From: Topomyia yanbarensis
Taxonomy: Eukaryota; Arthropoda; Insecta; Diptera; Culicidae
Assembly (NCBI RefSeq): GCF_030247195.1
Contig: NC_080672.1
Span: 391,113,037-391,177,036 of the forward strand
Reading direction: 5' to 3'
Length of the DNA stretch: 64,000 nucleotides
The notes beneath the pieces were generated by a model. The model saw only the letters and a program-made list of their open reading frames with translations, was not told the origin of the DNA and did no database searches. The first letter of the stretch is position 1. The number at the start of each line of letters is the position of its first letter. Positions 34,295-46,199 of the stretch are shown in pieces. The position numbers and the translations under genes are program-made.

Positions 34295-36598
34295 CAGGGT
34301 TGTTAATCGATAATTAATCGTCATCGTCGATAACGTTAACCACCCGTCAACGTCATCGGAAACTCCGTTAACGATAATGTATCGTCGGATTCATCGTCAT
34401 CGTCGATAATTCATCGGTGGTTATCGCGATACATTTTGCGCTACTTTCCCGTTTATTGGAGTTGAAGTTGATGCGGTTAACTTTCAATTGTTTAGAAATA
34501 AATAACTATTGAAGGACATGTTGTTGGCAGTTGAAAATCAATAGTTTTGGACATTTTCTATGCACGAAGGGGGGGGGGGTCCAACGATGTGTCAAAATGG
34601 TATTTTTGGTCAACTTTTCGGGAGTGTTTTATATTGAAGGGAAAGTTATTGGCAGTTGACAATCAATAGTTTTGGACATTTTCAATACACGGGGGTTCGA
34701 CGATGTGTCAGAATGGATTTTGTTAAACTTTTGGGGAAAGTTTACTATAATGAAGAAGCTATTGGTAAGTAAAAATCAATAGTTTTAGGCATTTTCAATG
34801 TGCACAGTGTTTCCATAGTGGCAAAAAGGTGAAATTCTTTGCACCACGAAAAAACATTTTTTAGCTATAGTGTCTTTAGCAAAGTTTAGTTATATTTTTT
34901 GCATTTAAAAAGTATTATTTGGGTGATTAATCCCTCTAAAGCTGAAAAGCAAGTCTTTGTTTGGTCATTTATGAAAATAAAAAAACTTTATTTGGCAAAG
35001 TTGTTGAGAATATTTTAAGTATTAACTTCGCTGAAGAGACTATGAGTCTATTTGTCGATTTTAATATACATTTGTGGAGATTTCTTTAATATACCCATGA
35101 AAATTGCTTTTTTTTTTTCAAAATACCTTTCCTGGTAATTTTGTAGAATTTCAAAATGTTCCAAGATTTTGTTCTGCATAAGAAAATACAGAATTTTTGT
35201 AATGTAAGTTTATTTGTATCTCTTCCAATATAGAAGTTATCGAACGTTTTAGTGTCCAAAAAGCAATATTTTTGTATGGAAGCCGCAAATTTCCGCATAC
35301 GAAGCTATCCCAATACGAGACTGTAAAACAAACACCTTCAAAACCGTTTGGTGGGCTCTAGCCTACGTTCAAGTCAAATTCGAGTAAACTCCTTCTTTAG
35401 CATATTTTTCTTATATTAGAGATGTAAAATGTACAAAAATAAAAATACTGCACTGTAAGACCTCCTTAAGGGAAATTTTTACTAAATGATCAGAACGGGT
35501 TGTGAGGCTTTGTCGAGGGACTAAAGAAGAATATTTTAACCCTGCGGTTTATTAAAAAGAAAGAAAAAATATGTTCGACTTTGTCTCTTCATAACCAGAA
35601 AAAATATGTGCCGATTTTGTCAATGTTATCGTTATCAGCCTAAAATTCACCAAGGGGCTGATAAAAACTGGTCTACACTGTATTCAAAAAACGATTAAAA
35701 CTCTATTATGATGCCGTTTATAAATTACACTACATATTTAAGGGTAAAAGAAGGAAGCATGAAGCATCTTGTTACATAGTGGAGAGAAGAAACGGAGGAG
35801 GGGGCTAAAAGTCTTCCAACTAGAAAAGGAAATCAAACATTGGAAATATGTATATTGTCCTTTTTAAAATCTAAAATCTTCTAGTTTAAATTAAAATTAT
35901 AATCAAATCTGTTTATCACCACACTACTTAAATGTGTAACTTGTGAATGGCCTAATAATAGTGGTTTAGTAGTTTTTTCAATATATGTTTTTGCGTGCTA
36001 AAAATTACTAATTACACAATAGCTTAAAATTTGTTTTCTTCGTGGTCAAAACAATTTTGATCACCTTTTTGCCACTTGGAACCACTGTGCACCTGGGACT
36101 CTTCTGTGCACCAACTTACTCGAAAAGTTGAAAAAAATCCATTTTGACACATTGTTGGACCCTTCTACGTGTTGAAAATGTCCAAAATTATTGATTTTCA
36201 ACTACCAAAAACTTTTCCTTCAATATAATACACTTTCCCGGAAAGTTGAAAAAATTTCATTTTGACGCATCGTCGGATCCCACTGTGCATAGAAAATGTC
36301 CAAAACTATTGATTTTCAACTGCCAACAACATGTCCTTCAATAACTATTTATTTCTCAACAATTGACAGTTAACCGCATCAACTTCAACTCCAATAAACG
36401 GGAAAGTAACGCAAAATGTATCGCGATAACCACCGATGAATTATCGACGATGACGATGAATCCGACGATACAATTATCGACGATGACGATGAAGGCAACG
36501 ATACTTTATCGTTAACGGAGTTTCCGATGACGATACATTATCGTTAACGAGTAACGCCGATAAATTATCGTGAAAAATGTATCGTATTAACAACCCTG
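34295..36598. mobile_element. hAT-like non-autonomous element with long subrepeat TIRs
   Basis: 2,304 bp with termini CAGGGTTGTTAAT and the inverted ATTAACAACCCTG. The flanking 8-mers GTTTCTGG and GTTCCTGA agree at 6 of 8, a hAT-size duplication. Each end carries a roughly 550-bp inverted arm. The arms have TCATCGTCATCGTCGATAA clusters and about three diverged copies of a unit of roughly 130 bp (landmark AATCAATAGTTTTGGACATT). The central kilobase is AT-rich without a transposase. Removing it restores the host LOA frame. Confidence 0.8.
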
Positions 36599-36695
36599 GT
36601 TCCTGATGTGATGATCGATTATCCGTTCCAAAATTTTCAGAAAAAAAGAACTTAAGCTGATAGGCCTACAACTCTTGGCTTCTTCATAGCTTGAG

Positions 36696-36983
36696 CACAG
36701 ACTAACAGACATAACACTATGAGGGAATTCCCTCAAAAAACATCGATCCGACAATTTTCCCAGAACACTAGCTCCACCTTTTATTCACAGTCCCAAACAC
36801 TCATTTACTGGTGGGTTATCCCTCAGGTTTGGGAACAATTTTTCACTATTGGTCTATCCCCCATATGCATGTTCATATGTCAGTGGCGCCATAATTTCAA
36901 ATGTGGCCACAGTCCCAACTACAAATATTTTTAAAATGACCGCTAAAGTGTGCGAAGCTTTGTTTTTGAGTGTTATGTCTGTG
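36696..36983 (+). mobile_element. MITE with 7-bp TSD, copy 1
   Basis: 288 bp starting CACAGACTAACAGACATAAC and ending GTGTTATGTCTGTG. The host heptamer GCTTGAG occurs on both sides (36689-36695 and 36984-36990). Removing the element and one heptamer restores the LOA protein GGRSSYEEA. A near-identical family member lies inverted at 40769-41044. The open frame at 36719-36934 is simply MITE sequence. Confidence 0.85.
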
Positions 36984-37148
36984 GCTTGAGCGCCCCCCTT
37001 TGGGAATAAATCTAACAATTATTTCTCGCCATGCTTTCGGGATATACCCGGTAGCAAGACTGGAAAGCAAAATCTTTTTCAAGACATGTTTAAGAATATC
37101 AAATCCCTTTTACAGTAGCACGGGAAGTATCCCATCTTTTCCGGGTGA

Positions 37149-38315
37149 TTAGTATGGAGCAAAGCTGTCAACTGCCCTATTGACCGATTCAGTGGAAACC
37201 AATGTGCGTGCTAACGCCCACGAGTCCGAATCATTAGAATAAGATCTGTGAACATTGTTCAACATTGTCCAATCGATACAACCTGGAAAGTGTGTGTCGA
37301 AGAGACAAATAAGAACATCTTTTTCGTCCGTCACATAAACACCATCTCTGGTTTTTAAGGAGTTCACCTGAAAATCATTCGATTTGGAGAGAATTTTATT
37401 TAATCTGCTAGCCTCGTTCAGACTAGAGACATTAGTGCATAGGCTTTGCCAGCCAGCCCGTTCCGCAGATCTAAGACATTTCTTATATGCACTACGAGCT
37501 GACCTGAAAGCCCTGGAGTCATCACGCTGACGCCGGTTCCAAGCTCTTCTCATAACTTTCTTCATTCTTTCAAGCTCAGTCCTCCACCAAGGGGTTCCCC
37601 TAGTCGATTTAATAGTACGAAGTGGACAAGCTTCTTCGTAGGATGCTAATATGAATGAGTTTGTCGTATCCACGACGTCATCTAAGTCGTCTAGTTGACT
37701 AATTGTTGGAAAATATCCATGAAATTTAGTCGACAAGTTTTCCAAAAAGAGGTCCCAGTTTGTAGATTTAGGATTACGATATGTCACCACATTGAAGGTG
37801 ACATCAAAATGATCGAAAAATATATATTTATGATCGGATAGAGACGGTTCAGTTTCATTTGGAACCTGCCAATTTCCCAGTTCATGCAAAATTCTATCAG
37901 AGCAAAGTGTTATGTCTAACACCTCCTCCCTCCAAGACCTCGCAAAAGTTGGTCGGTTTTCCACATTCAGAATATGGAGATTTGTACTGCTTATGTACTC
38001 CATCAGTTCAGAGCCTCTCAGATTGATGTCTGAGCTGCCCCAAATGATGTGATGAGCATTCGCATCACTGCCGATAATGAGCGGAAGCCCATTTCTGCTA
38101 CAATATGATACAACGCTTTTAAAATCATCAGAAGGAGATGATTCGTTATGCGGTAGGTATGCTGAACAATATATATATTTTTTGTCTACGTTTCCGACAG
38201 TCAGTGTAACTGTGACAACACAGATATCGTGAGTTGTGAGCTCCGATACGTGACACGCGTCAATAGCCTTATTTGCAAGAATGCAAGCACGAGGCATTTC
38301 ACGTGGGTTAGTCAT
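37149..38315 (-). pseudogene. LOA LINE ORF2, endonuclease and linker
   Basis: A 388-residue frame. The AP-endonuclease-like part contains YCSAYLPHN, GSDANAHHIIWGSSDIN (catalytic GDxNAHH-type motif) and the C-terminal SLSDHKYIFF motif. A basic linker follows (TPWWRTELERMKKVMRRAWN). The N-terminal endonuclease strand with the first catalytic residues is missing, because the element is truncated near 38345. It ends SFAPY-stop, then DNA continues as SPGKDGI in frame, so one stop precedes the RT. Confidence 0.85.
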
Positions 38316-38794
38316 GCCTGTCTTGTTGTAAGCAATGAAGGCAGTGTTAAGTAACTTTCCAAAATAGAAGTTTCCCTTATGGAAATACGATTATTGAACC
38401 AATGCTATGGAAGCTTTATCTTCCTGCATGAGTCGAGATAAATTCATAGTTGCTGTACGTTTATGTTGGAGATTGATTTGTGCTATTCTAACCATTGGGT
38501 AGGTTTAAATTTAAAAAATCGATGGCTTGTACCGGACCCTCGCCTGGGGTTCTGGAATGATTTAGGCCCAGAATCTGGAACAGACCACGGATCCACTTAC
38601 CAAGTCCGGACCTGAATCAGGCCTAGATTCTCGGTTCGGATACGAGGACCCAACCCTAGTACTCCAGCACTATTACGAGTCGATTTTTCGTCCGACTGCA
38701 TTTTAAAGCTGATCTGCATATACAAAATGTGCCGCGAAGTGAAAAACGAGAACCCATTGTTTCTTCACACCGTTTTGCATGATGCGCAACACAA

Positions 38795-40572
38795 CCCAAG
38801 TAACCAATAAGCATTATAACGTAGCCTAATATTTGCTTTAGATCCACATATAAAGCTGTCTTAAAGAGCCGTGAAGCCCTAAATACTGATATAATGCTGA
38901 TATTATGCCAGAAAGGGCGAAATATACCCAAGTAACCATAAGCATTAAGCCATTGCACTATATTGGCTATATATTTGAACTAATGTTGCATTGAAACTCC
39001 ATTACAGCATTAACAATTCAATGAAGCATTATATTAGCATCAATAATGCATAACTGCACAGCCGACATATAGCATTATCGCTTGCTCTATATGCGTATAT
39101 AAAGCTGATATAACGCGTACATGCTTCAAGGATCTTTAAAGCATGTAAGCTTTACAAGTGCATTTAGTGCCATTATAAAGCAAATAAAAAGCCGATATAA
39201 TGCTATTGTTATGCTGTGGGTTTATTAGTTATGCAACTCTTCTTGAAGATTATATTCGGCATATTTCATTTCAATCGAACATGTGCAATATAGTCTAGGG
39301 AGCAAACACAGCGCACTTACCGTGAAGGACGAGGCAAGCTACCTCAGTTTGAGACTGACTAAAGGTAATTTTCCTAAAACATTCATATTATGTGTGAATG
39401 AAAACCCATTAAGGATATTCATTACAATGCATTAGAAGAGAGACAATTACGGTTTTAAACAGAACAACTTATTTTAAAATTTTTCCTTTTTGCTCATCAT
39501 ACCGAAAGAAAACATAATAAATGGTTTCAAAACCATGGCGGACAATGACAGCCAACTAAAACTTTTTAATAGCATTAGTATTGCCAATATAAGGCTTTCA
39601 AAGTTGACATTTGTGCGCTGGTGCTATATAATAGCATTAGTACTGCAGAAACGAGCTGTCATTCTCTGCACAGTAATAGCACTATATTTCGCCTTTTCTG
39701 GCATAATATCAGCATTATATCAGTATTTAGGGCTTCACGGCTCTTTAAGACAGCTTTATATGTGGATCTAAAGCAAATATTAGGCTACGTTATAATGCTT
39801 ATTGGTTACTTGGGTAGTGCTATTACTGTGCAGAGATTGACAGCTCGTTTCTGCAGTACTAATGCTATTATATAGCACCAGCGCACAAATGTCAATATTG
39901 AAAGCCTTATATTGGCAATACTAATGCTATTAAAAAGTTTTAGTTGGCTGTCATTGTCCGCCATGGTTTTGAAACCATTTCTTATGTTTTCTTTCGGTAT
40001 GATGAGCAAAAAGGAAAAATTTTAAAATAAGTTGTTCTGTTTAAAACCGTAATTGTCTCTCTTCTAATGCATTGTAATGAATATCCTTAATGGGTTTTCA
40101 TTCACACATAATATGAATGTTTTAGGAAAATTACCTTTAGTCAGTCTCAAACTGAGGTAGCTTGCCTCGTCCTTCACGGTAAGTGCGCTGTGTTTGCTCC
40201 CTAGACTATATTGCACATGTTCGATTGAAATGAAATATGCCGAACATAATCTTCAAGAAGAGTTGCATAACAAATAAACCCACGGCGTTACAATAGCATT
40301 ATATCGGCTTTTTATTTGCTTTATAATGGCACTAAATGCACTTGTAAAGCTTACATGCTTTAACGATCCTTGAAGCATGTACGCGTTATATCAGCTTTAT
40401 ATACGCATTTAGAGCAAGCGATAATGCTATATGTCGGCTGTGCAGTTATGCATTATTGATGCTAATATAGACCTTCATTGCATTGTTAATGCTGTAATGG
40501 AGTTTCAATGCAACATTAGTGCAAATGTATAGCCATTATAGTGCAATGGCTTAATGCTTATGGTTACTTGGG
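38795..40572. mobile_element. MITE (CCCAAGTAACC family), outer copy, split by a second copy
   Basis: The outer copy consists of 38795-38926 plus 39817-40572, together 888 bp. Its termini are CCCAAGTAACCA and GGTTACTTGGG. It is interrupted by the inner copy in opposite orientation. The two copies have the same length and about 95% similarity by eye. AAGCATTATA-type words recur throughout. The flanks (AA at left, TT at right) are not a clean TA duplication. No ORF is real here. Confidence 0.85.
38927..39814. mobile_element. MITE (CCCAAGTAACC family), inner copy inserted in its own kind
   Basis: 888 bp with termini CCCAAGTAACCA and GGTTACTTGGG, flanked by TA at 38925-38926 and 39815-39816. Removing it with one TA restores the outer element's GGCGAAATATAGTGCTATTA, a sequence found intact in the inner copy itself (complement, around 39670-39695). 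The orientation is inverted, so 38926-39683 and 39816-40573 form 758-bp palindromic arms around a 132-bp centre. Confidence 0.9.
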
Positions 40573-40768
40573 TTGGGAATGACATGCTGCGCACTTTTAG
40601 AAGATCCAATGTGTTAATATGTATTGTACAAGTATGAAACTTGAACGATTTCATATTCCACATGAGTGCGACACAAAGAAGATTTAAATTTGTTGATATT
40701 GTCGATTAGTATTTTTTTACTTGTATAATGCTATTAGATTATTTTTTCTCATGCCGTGAAGGTATTAT

Positions 40769-41044
40769 CACAGACTAACATTCGAAAACAGTGCTTCACC
40801 CGCTTTAAAGGTCTTTTTAAATATATGTGTAGTTGGGACTGTGGCCACATTTGCAATTATGGTGCCACTGACATATGAACCACTAGACCACTTGTGGAAA
40901 ATTGTTCCCAAACTTGAGGGGTAACCCACCAGCAAATGAGTGTTTGGGACCGTGAATAAAAAGTGGAGCTAGTGTTCTGGGAAAATTATCGGATCGATGT
41001 TTTTTGAGGGAATTCCCTCATAGTGTTATGTCTGTTAGTCTGTG
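40769..41044 (-). mobile_element. MITE with 7-bp TSD, copy 2
   Basis: 276 bp, the inverted homologue of 36696-36983. It begins CACAGACTAACATTCG and ends GTTATGTCTGTTAGTCTGTG. The heptamer GTATTAT flanks both sides (40762-40768 and 41045-41051), so the 7-bp duplication is reproducible in the family. Confidence 0.85.
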
Positions 41045-43148
41045 GTATTATGGCCTAGTTTTGGGTGTATCGAAATAAACGCAAACAAAATGTGCAGTGA
41101 TGCCAGCTTCATCGAATTAACTAGAATCTGAGCAAGATACCATCTTAGTCCGTACCCGAGAAACATCATCAGAACGATATTAAAATCAGATATCAATATG
41201 TGGTATTTGTTAAAATCTACTTTTCAGATTTGTTTGTGCGGTTAAATACTCCCTAATCCATTACACTGCCGTTTTTTCTTTGTAATATTGTCCTAAATTT
41301 GAATGACCCCTTTGTAAAATGAATCTGTACAAATTTAACGAAACTTCTAGAATCTATTAGTAACTAGGTCAGTAAATAAGATAATAAACAAATTGCCACG
41401 GAGAAGCGCTGATGAAAACCAGTTAACGAATGATATTTGAAGCAACTAAGAGTTGAGATAACTACTTATAATGGAAAAAAACACTAGCACTAACGAAAAA
41501 CAAACTACTCATAACCATATTAAATTATATTATTACCCTATTGGCATGCAATGATCAGCAAAATGCTATACTTTTAACCATCTATTCTAGAAAAAAACAA
41601 ACACTCATTACAGGCATGAGCAATCGTTATTCCTCCAGTCAGTTTTAATTTATAAAAATAAAACTATTAACAATATCGAAACCCTTGTTGTTCCCTTTTG
41701 TCCTTTCAATACTATTCGAGCTTCAGCATAAGCATTTGTACTCTTATCAAAATCCGATACATCTGTTAAACCTAAAAACAACTAGCAAGCATTCATCTAA
41801 TTCAAACTTCGATGGCTGGATGAGAAGATATAAAACTAAATTTATACGCACTGAAAAATGAGCAGGGTGAAACCCCGCTCATGTGAAATCACTAACCAAC
41901 ATGTGCTTTTTTGACATTCCTTAGACATAATTATAAGCTATCCTAACGAGAGTGAAATGAAAAGAAACCTTAATCCTTTATCCAACTGAATTGTTATGCC
42001 TCATACTGCGTCGGCTTTATTGATTCAAAAAGTGCAGGCTTGAACACCCCTAGGCTTAAGCTCAAGTTCAACTTCTAACGCAAAACCCATTCGGTTGCGT
42101 TGAATTGTTTTTTGTAACCACTGACAAGTGCCAAGTACATGAAAATAAAAACGAAACCAAACGAAAATGCGTAGGAAAAACACACATCAGAACACTAAAT
42201 GAAATGAAAAACCTCTCGTTTAAAAAAAAACTTTCCTAACAACCAACGTGAATTATTTCGTTCCGAGTCTCTAAATAATCTATAACTAAAAACTAATGAA
42301 CCAAACCAAACGATGGCACAAAATAATGATAAAAAATAGGAAAGTGCAGCAAACCTGTTGACTAAATGTTCCGAAAGTAAGTTTTAATGCAAGCTTAGTA
42401 CAGAAAAAACTATAGTATTGAACCCAACAGTGAAACACTGTCCGTCAAAAGATGAAACCACGGAAACGAAGATTAGCCTATATAGTTAAAACTTCTTAGC
42501 AAACTATAAACCAGACGATATTTCCTATCTATAGTCTCTATAAAGCGAACGAGATGCCGCATACAAATTGTGGCATTGAAAGAATGTGCTGTAACCGGAA
42601 TTGTTCCACCCCGGAGTGATCGAATCATCTCCGAGTTTAGACATATGTTGTATGTGAATATATTTTCGGGTTGCAAATTTATAGGTAAATCCCTTGAATG
42701 TTACATTGTTCAGCGATAGGATTTCTGCAGTCAAGGTTATGTTTAAGTTGAAAATTGGCTGACAATTTGTTGAAATTCGTGGTGCAAATTTGGTAAACAG
42801 AATAAAACGTTTCTAAGTTTAAGCTCTAGTTTACACAGTACAGTAAGTGCGACTTATGTAATTTTAGTATTATGCCGCTAGGACTGTTTTGAATGAGAGG
42901 AAAACAAAACCTTTACATCTACTATTTAAAGCGAAAAAAAAACTATTGTGTTGTAAGACAAGCAAACCAGGTGAACGATAAAATATTGAAATATAAACCA
43001 AATTTAATTAAAATTTATTATGTGAGCAAATTATTGAAATTAATGTATTCCTTTGAGTATGTTGACGGATTTCAGATGGCACCTTCAGACTCTTTATACT
43101 AAGACTAACGGAGAGCCTAGCAACCTAGAACTGGCACTACGGAAGATA
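41045..43148. other. No gene or element seen
   Basis: About 2.1 kb of AT-rich intergenic sequence between MCU and msn. There are no inverted termini, TE peptides or exon-like frames. Short A-runs and AAAC-rich words dominate. It may be old regulatory or UTR sequence, but nothing supports that directly. Confidence 0.4.
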
Positions 43149-44165
43149 TCGTAAAACGGGGTATCTTTGATCACCAGGGCTAGTTTGATCAAATGAGGCT
43201 TTTTTCAGAAACGTACGATGATTCCCTATGATAAAATAATCGAAATAAAAAGCAAACCATATTCTAAACACCTTCAGCATCCATCGGCAATGATTATTTT
43301 GTCACTTAATGTACCTTTTATAACAAATTCAATTTGAAAATGATGCAACTTTCAAGCATCGATTCAATGCTAGGGGCAGATCACTTGTGATGCATTTTTA
43401 AAAATCAGCTAAATTAAATGCATTTCTTTCCATCAAAATAGAAATTCGTAATGTATTTTGCGTTGCGTGCAATGTATTTTGCGTTGCGTGTAAGACGTCA
43501 AAACCCTACAAAAAATTAGCCCTACATTCAACAAAACGTCGAACAAAGTTAATCAGCGTAGGACGTTTGTTAAACAAAATTTTCTGCGAGTGAGTGCAAA
43601 GTTGATACAAAAATGGAAATTGAATGCATTTTTTCTAATTTGATGCAAATTTGTTATACATTTCTAGAGTGATCTGCCCCTAGATTCAATGTGTTCAAAC
43701 AATTGCTTGTACATTAATGAAATCAATTAATTTCAACTGTACTGATCACTTTTTTAGAAATCGTAATTATTTTTGTCCAAAAATTCATTTTAAAAGTCCG
43801 AGATTTATGTTGGTAACTATTTAATTTCGATTATTTTCCTGAAACAATTCGATAAAAGTTGGCTGTATTCTTCTAGTCAATTTTGTTTTCTGACGATACG
43901 ACACAATATCTGGCCATGAAAATGCCTACGGATATGCAATTTACACAACATTTCGAGCGTTATCTCTCATTTCGATAATCATATTTTGCTAATCAATGTT
44001 ACCCCGAAAACAACAAATGAAAATTTACAACAAAGTAATTTTATTTTTATAGTAAAACGAAATAAAATGCCCAACAATTTAAATATTTTCAATATATCTA
44101 CTTGAATTGAAGATAGTTATCCGAAAAACTTTTGAAAAAGTGATCAATGTTTCCCCATTTCACGG
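43149..44165. mobile_element. TA-flanked MITE related to the CCGTAAACC family
   Basis: 1,017 bp with left terminus TCGTAAAACGGGGTATCTTT and right terminus CCCCATTTCACGG, flanked by TA at 43147-43148 and 44166-44167. Inner terminal motifs (TTTGATCA, TGATCAATGT) match 7853-8786. It carries a nested element at 43380-43683. Confidence 0.7.
43380..43683. mobile_element. hAT-type MITE nested in a TA MITE
   Basis: 304 bp with perfect 16-bp TIRs CTAGGGGCAGATCACT, flanked by the identical octamer ATTCAATG at 43372-43379 and 43684-43691. The exact 8-bp duplication fits hAT-type insertion. The insertion is younger than the host MITE. Inside, TGCATTTT words face each other at both ends. Confidence 0.9.
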
Positions 44166-44361
44166 TACCATAAGTTTTGCATGTGGGCTCCCCCCTTTAT
44201 AGACTTTTCTATGGTTCAGGTACGTACGCATTACCGTTAGTCTAATGTTATGCATACAGGAATGTTATACTACAATACAGGAACAACAAACTTACACATT
44301 TCTACAGTACAGTTTGATGACTTTTGCGATAGAAAAGGCGGGGAGGGCGGGTGGTATTGCT

Positions 44362-44555
44362 TAGAAAAACTCTAGTAAGAGAACTGCGGAGAGAAAAACA
44401 GCATTTTTGGCAACGTATGACCCGGCATTGTATGGCAACACGCCCAATGTTATAAGGATAGGGAATGTTCGATTGGATCCCTTTTTTGACAGCTAAACGC
44501 GAATCCAATCGATTCAAAATGGAGTCTCCGCAGTTCTCTTTCTAGAGTTTTTCTA
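44362..44555. mobile_element. Short hAT-type MITE
   Basis: 194 bp with termini TAGAAAAACTCTAG and CTAGAGTTTTTCTA, plus further pairing (GAGAACTGCGGAGA with TCTCCGCAGTTCTC). The octamer GTATTGCT lies on both sides (44354-44361 and 44556-44563). Perfect duplication and near-perfect TIRs point to a recent insertion. Confidence 0.9.
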
Positions 44556-44846
44556 GTATTGCTTATGATGTTTTTTTCGTGCATTTTTTTTTTCTTAAAG
44601 ACAGTAAAATTTAATATATCGTTACTTATGTTTTTTTCGCTGCCCGAACAGAAATTAATATCGAAATTGATCGTAGAAACGTTGAATTTACAACAGTTTT
44701 ATTTGTTAACAACAACTTTTCTTGTAACATCAATGTACTTATGATGCAGTCCTTCATGCCTCCAAAATCTACAACGGAAAAACAATTCAAATCGATGTTT
44801 TTAATTTCAGAATGTATGGGAAAAGATCAATTTTTTTATTGTTACG

Positions 44847-45803
44847 TAGGGTTGCCACCACTCCGGGTTTGACCCGGAGACTCCGGTTTTCGGGAGCGAT
44901 CTCCGGACCTCCGGGTTTTACATCAATTTATCCGGGTTTGGTGGAAGAAGAATATTTTCATTTTTTTGGAATTAATTGATTCTTTACAAAATATTTAAAA
45001 AGTCTAAGTTAACTATTACTCTGGTTCAGATTTATTTTACCCGACTTACCTCGTTTCAAGGTGGCAAAGATGAGTTCATCAAATATTGCTGATTTCTTTC
45101 ACAAACCAATGAATATGAAAAACATCAAATTTACTACAAACTAAGTAAAGTAATATTTCGCTATATGCTACAATTTAAATGTAGCATCCCACTAAGTCAA
45201 TCAAAATGATGTAAAAAAGTCATTTTGCTGCAATTTTATCAAATCACTTCAGTGTTACTGTTACTGTCACCAGTTGCACCAAGGTATGGCAGATTTGTTC
45301 TAATCCAACTTACTAGGTCAATATCAAACGAGTTTTTCCCTTGCTGTTGCTACTCCTGCAGCGACCCTTAACTGTTGGCTAGGGGGTGAGTTTTGCCTCT
45401 TTGTGCCCCCGACCTCTGGTGATGAATAGCCGACACCACATAGTGCTTCCCATGTAATGCCGCAGTCTTCTTTGCTCTCCTTTTCCTGTTAGTTATGGAG
45501 GAGAGCAATGCTCGTTCGACTTATCCTCCACAGCGAGAGTAGCTGGAGCATTTATATTCTTGGTATTTAGTAGGGGAAGTGAAATACTACACCAGATTAA
45601 ACCGACAAAACCGTTCTCAAATGTGAAAAATTTACAGCTTTACTGTAACGTAATAATAAAAAGCGATTAAAGTGCTCTAAACTGCCGAGCAATCGTTTTG
45701 ATGCCAATTTCCGTCTAGTTCCACTCAAAATCCACCACCCTCCGGTTCCCCCCAGTTCAGTGAAAATCTCCGGGTCACAGACTCTCCAGAGGGGACAACC
45801 CTA
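44847..45803. mobile_element. hAT-type non-autonomous element
   Basis: 957 bp starting TAGGGTTGCCACCACTCCGG and ending GGGGACAACCCTA. The octamer TTGTTACG is exact on both sides (44839-44846 and 45804-45811). Subterminal CTCCGGGT/TCCGGAC words cluster at both ends, as binding sites often do in hAT elements. No transposase. It lies about 400 bp upstream of the inferred msn leader. Confidence 0.9.
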
Positions 45804-46199
45804 TTGTTACGTCCCTTAACGACCCCCTTTTTTCCATGTAAAAATCGGGTTTACAATGAAATTGGATGTAGAAACAACAAATGTGATTATATTTCCTTTG
45901 CAAATTTTCCAGAATAACATTGTTTTCGTTGTAATGTAACAATAAAAAATGCTGTAATATTGTTGGGCTTTCCTATTCGGGTGGACAGTAAAATTTACTG
46001 TTACTTGAAGTTTTATTGCAAATCTACTGCAAGACCTCTGCGTTGAACATTATTGAATCTGTAATAACCATAATTCTATAGTTTTATTATTATTTGTCGA
46101 TAAACGCTATTGTTATTTTTTATCCGGTAGGACGTGATTTCAAAACGATTTTTTGACAAGTTTTGAACTTTGAGCGAAAGCCTTTAAACTTCTAAATGA

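Larger units (their letters stand above)
32500..38345 (-). mobile_element. LOA-clade LINE (Lian-like), 5'-truncated and interrupted
   Basis: A minus-strand non-LTR retrotransposon. From its 5' side: endonuclease and linker (37149-38315), RT start (about 36599-37080, broken), RT finger region (34085-34286), RT thumb and RNase H (32666-34090), 3' UTR (to about 32500). It lacks ORF1 and the start of the endonuclease. Two DNA elements are inserted (34295-36598 and 36696-36983). Excising each with one target duplication restores HIRNVSLVEYPRHK and PKGGRSSYEEAKS across the breaks. An internal deletion has removed the RT palm including F/YxDD. Confidence 0.85.

Noticed and set aside
38794..40573. 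Clean outer target duplication for the self-nested MITE
   Set aside because: Flanks are AA and TT, not TA and TA. The outer duplication is mutated or the insertion history is more complex, so it is not claimed.
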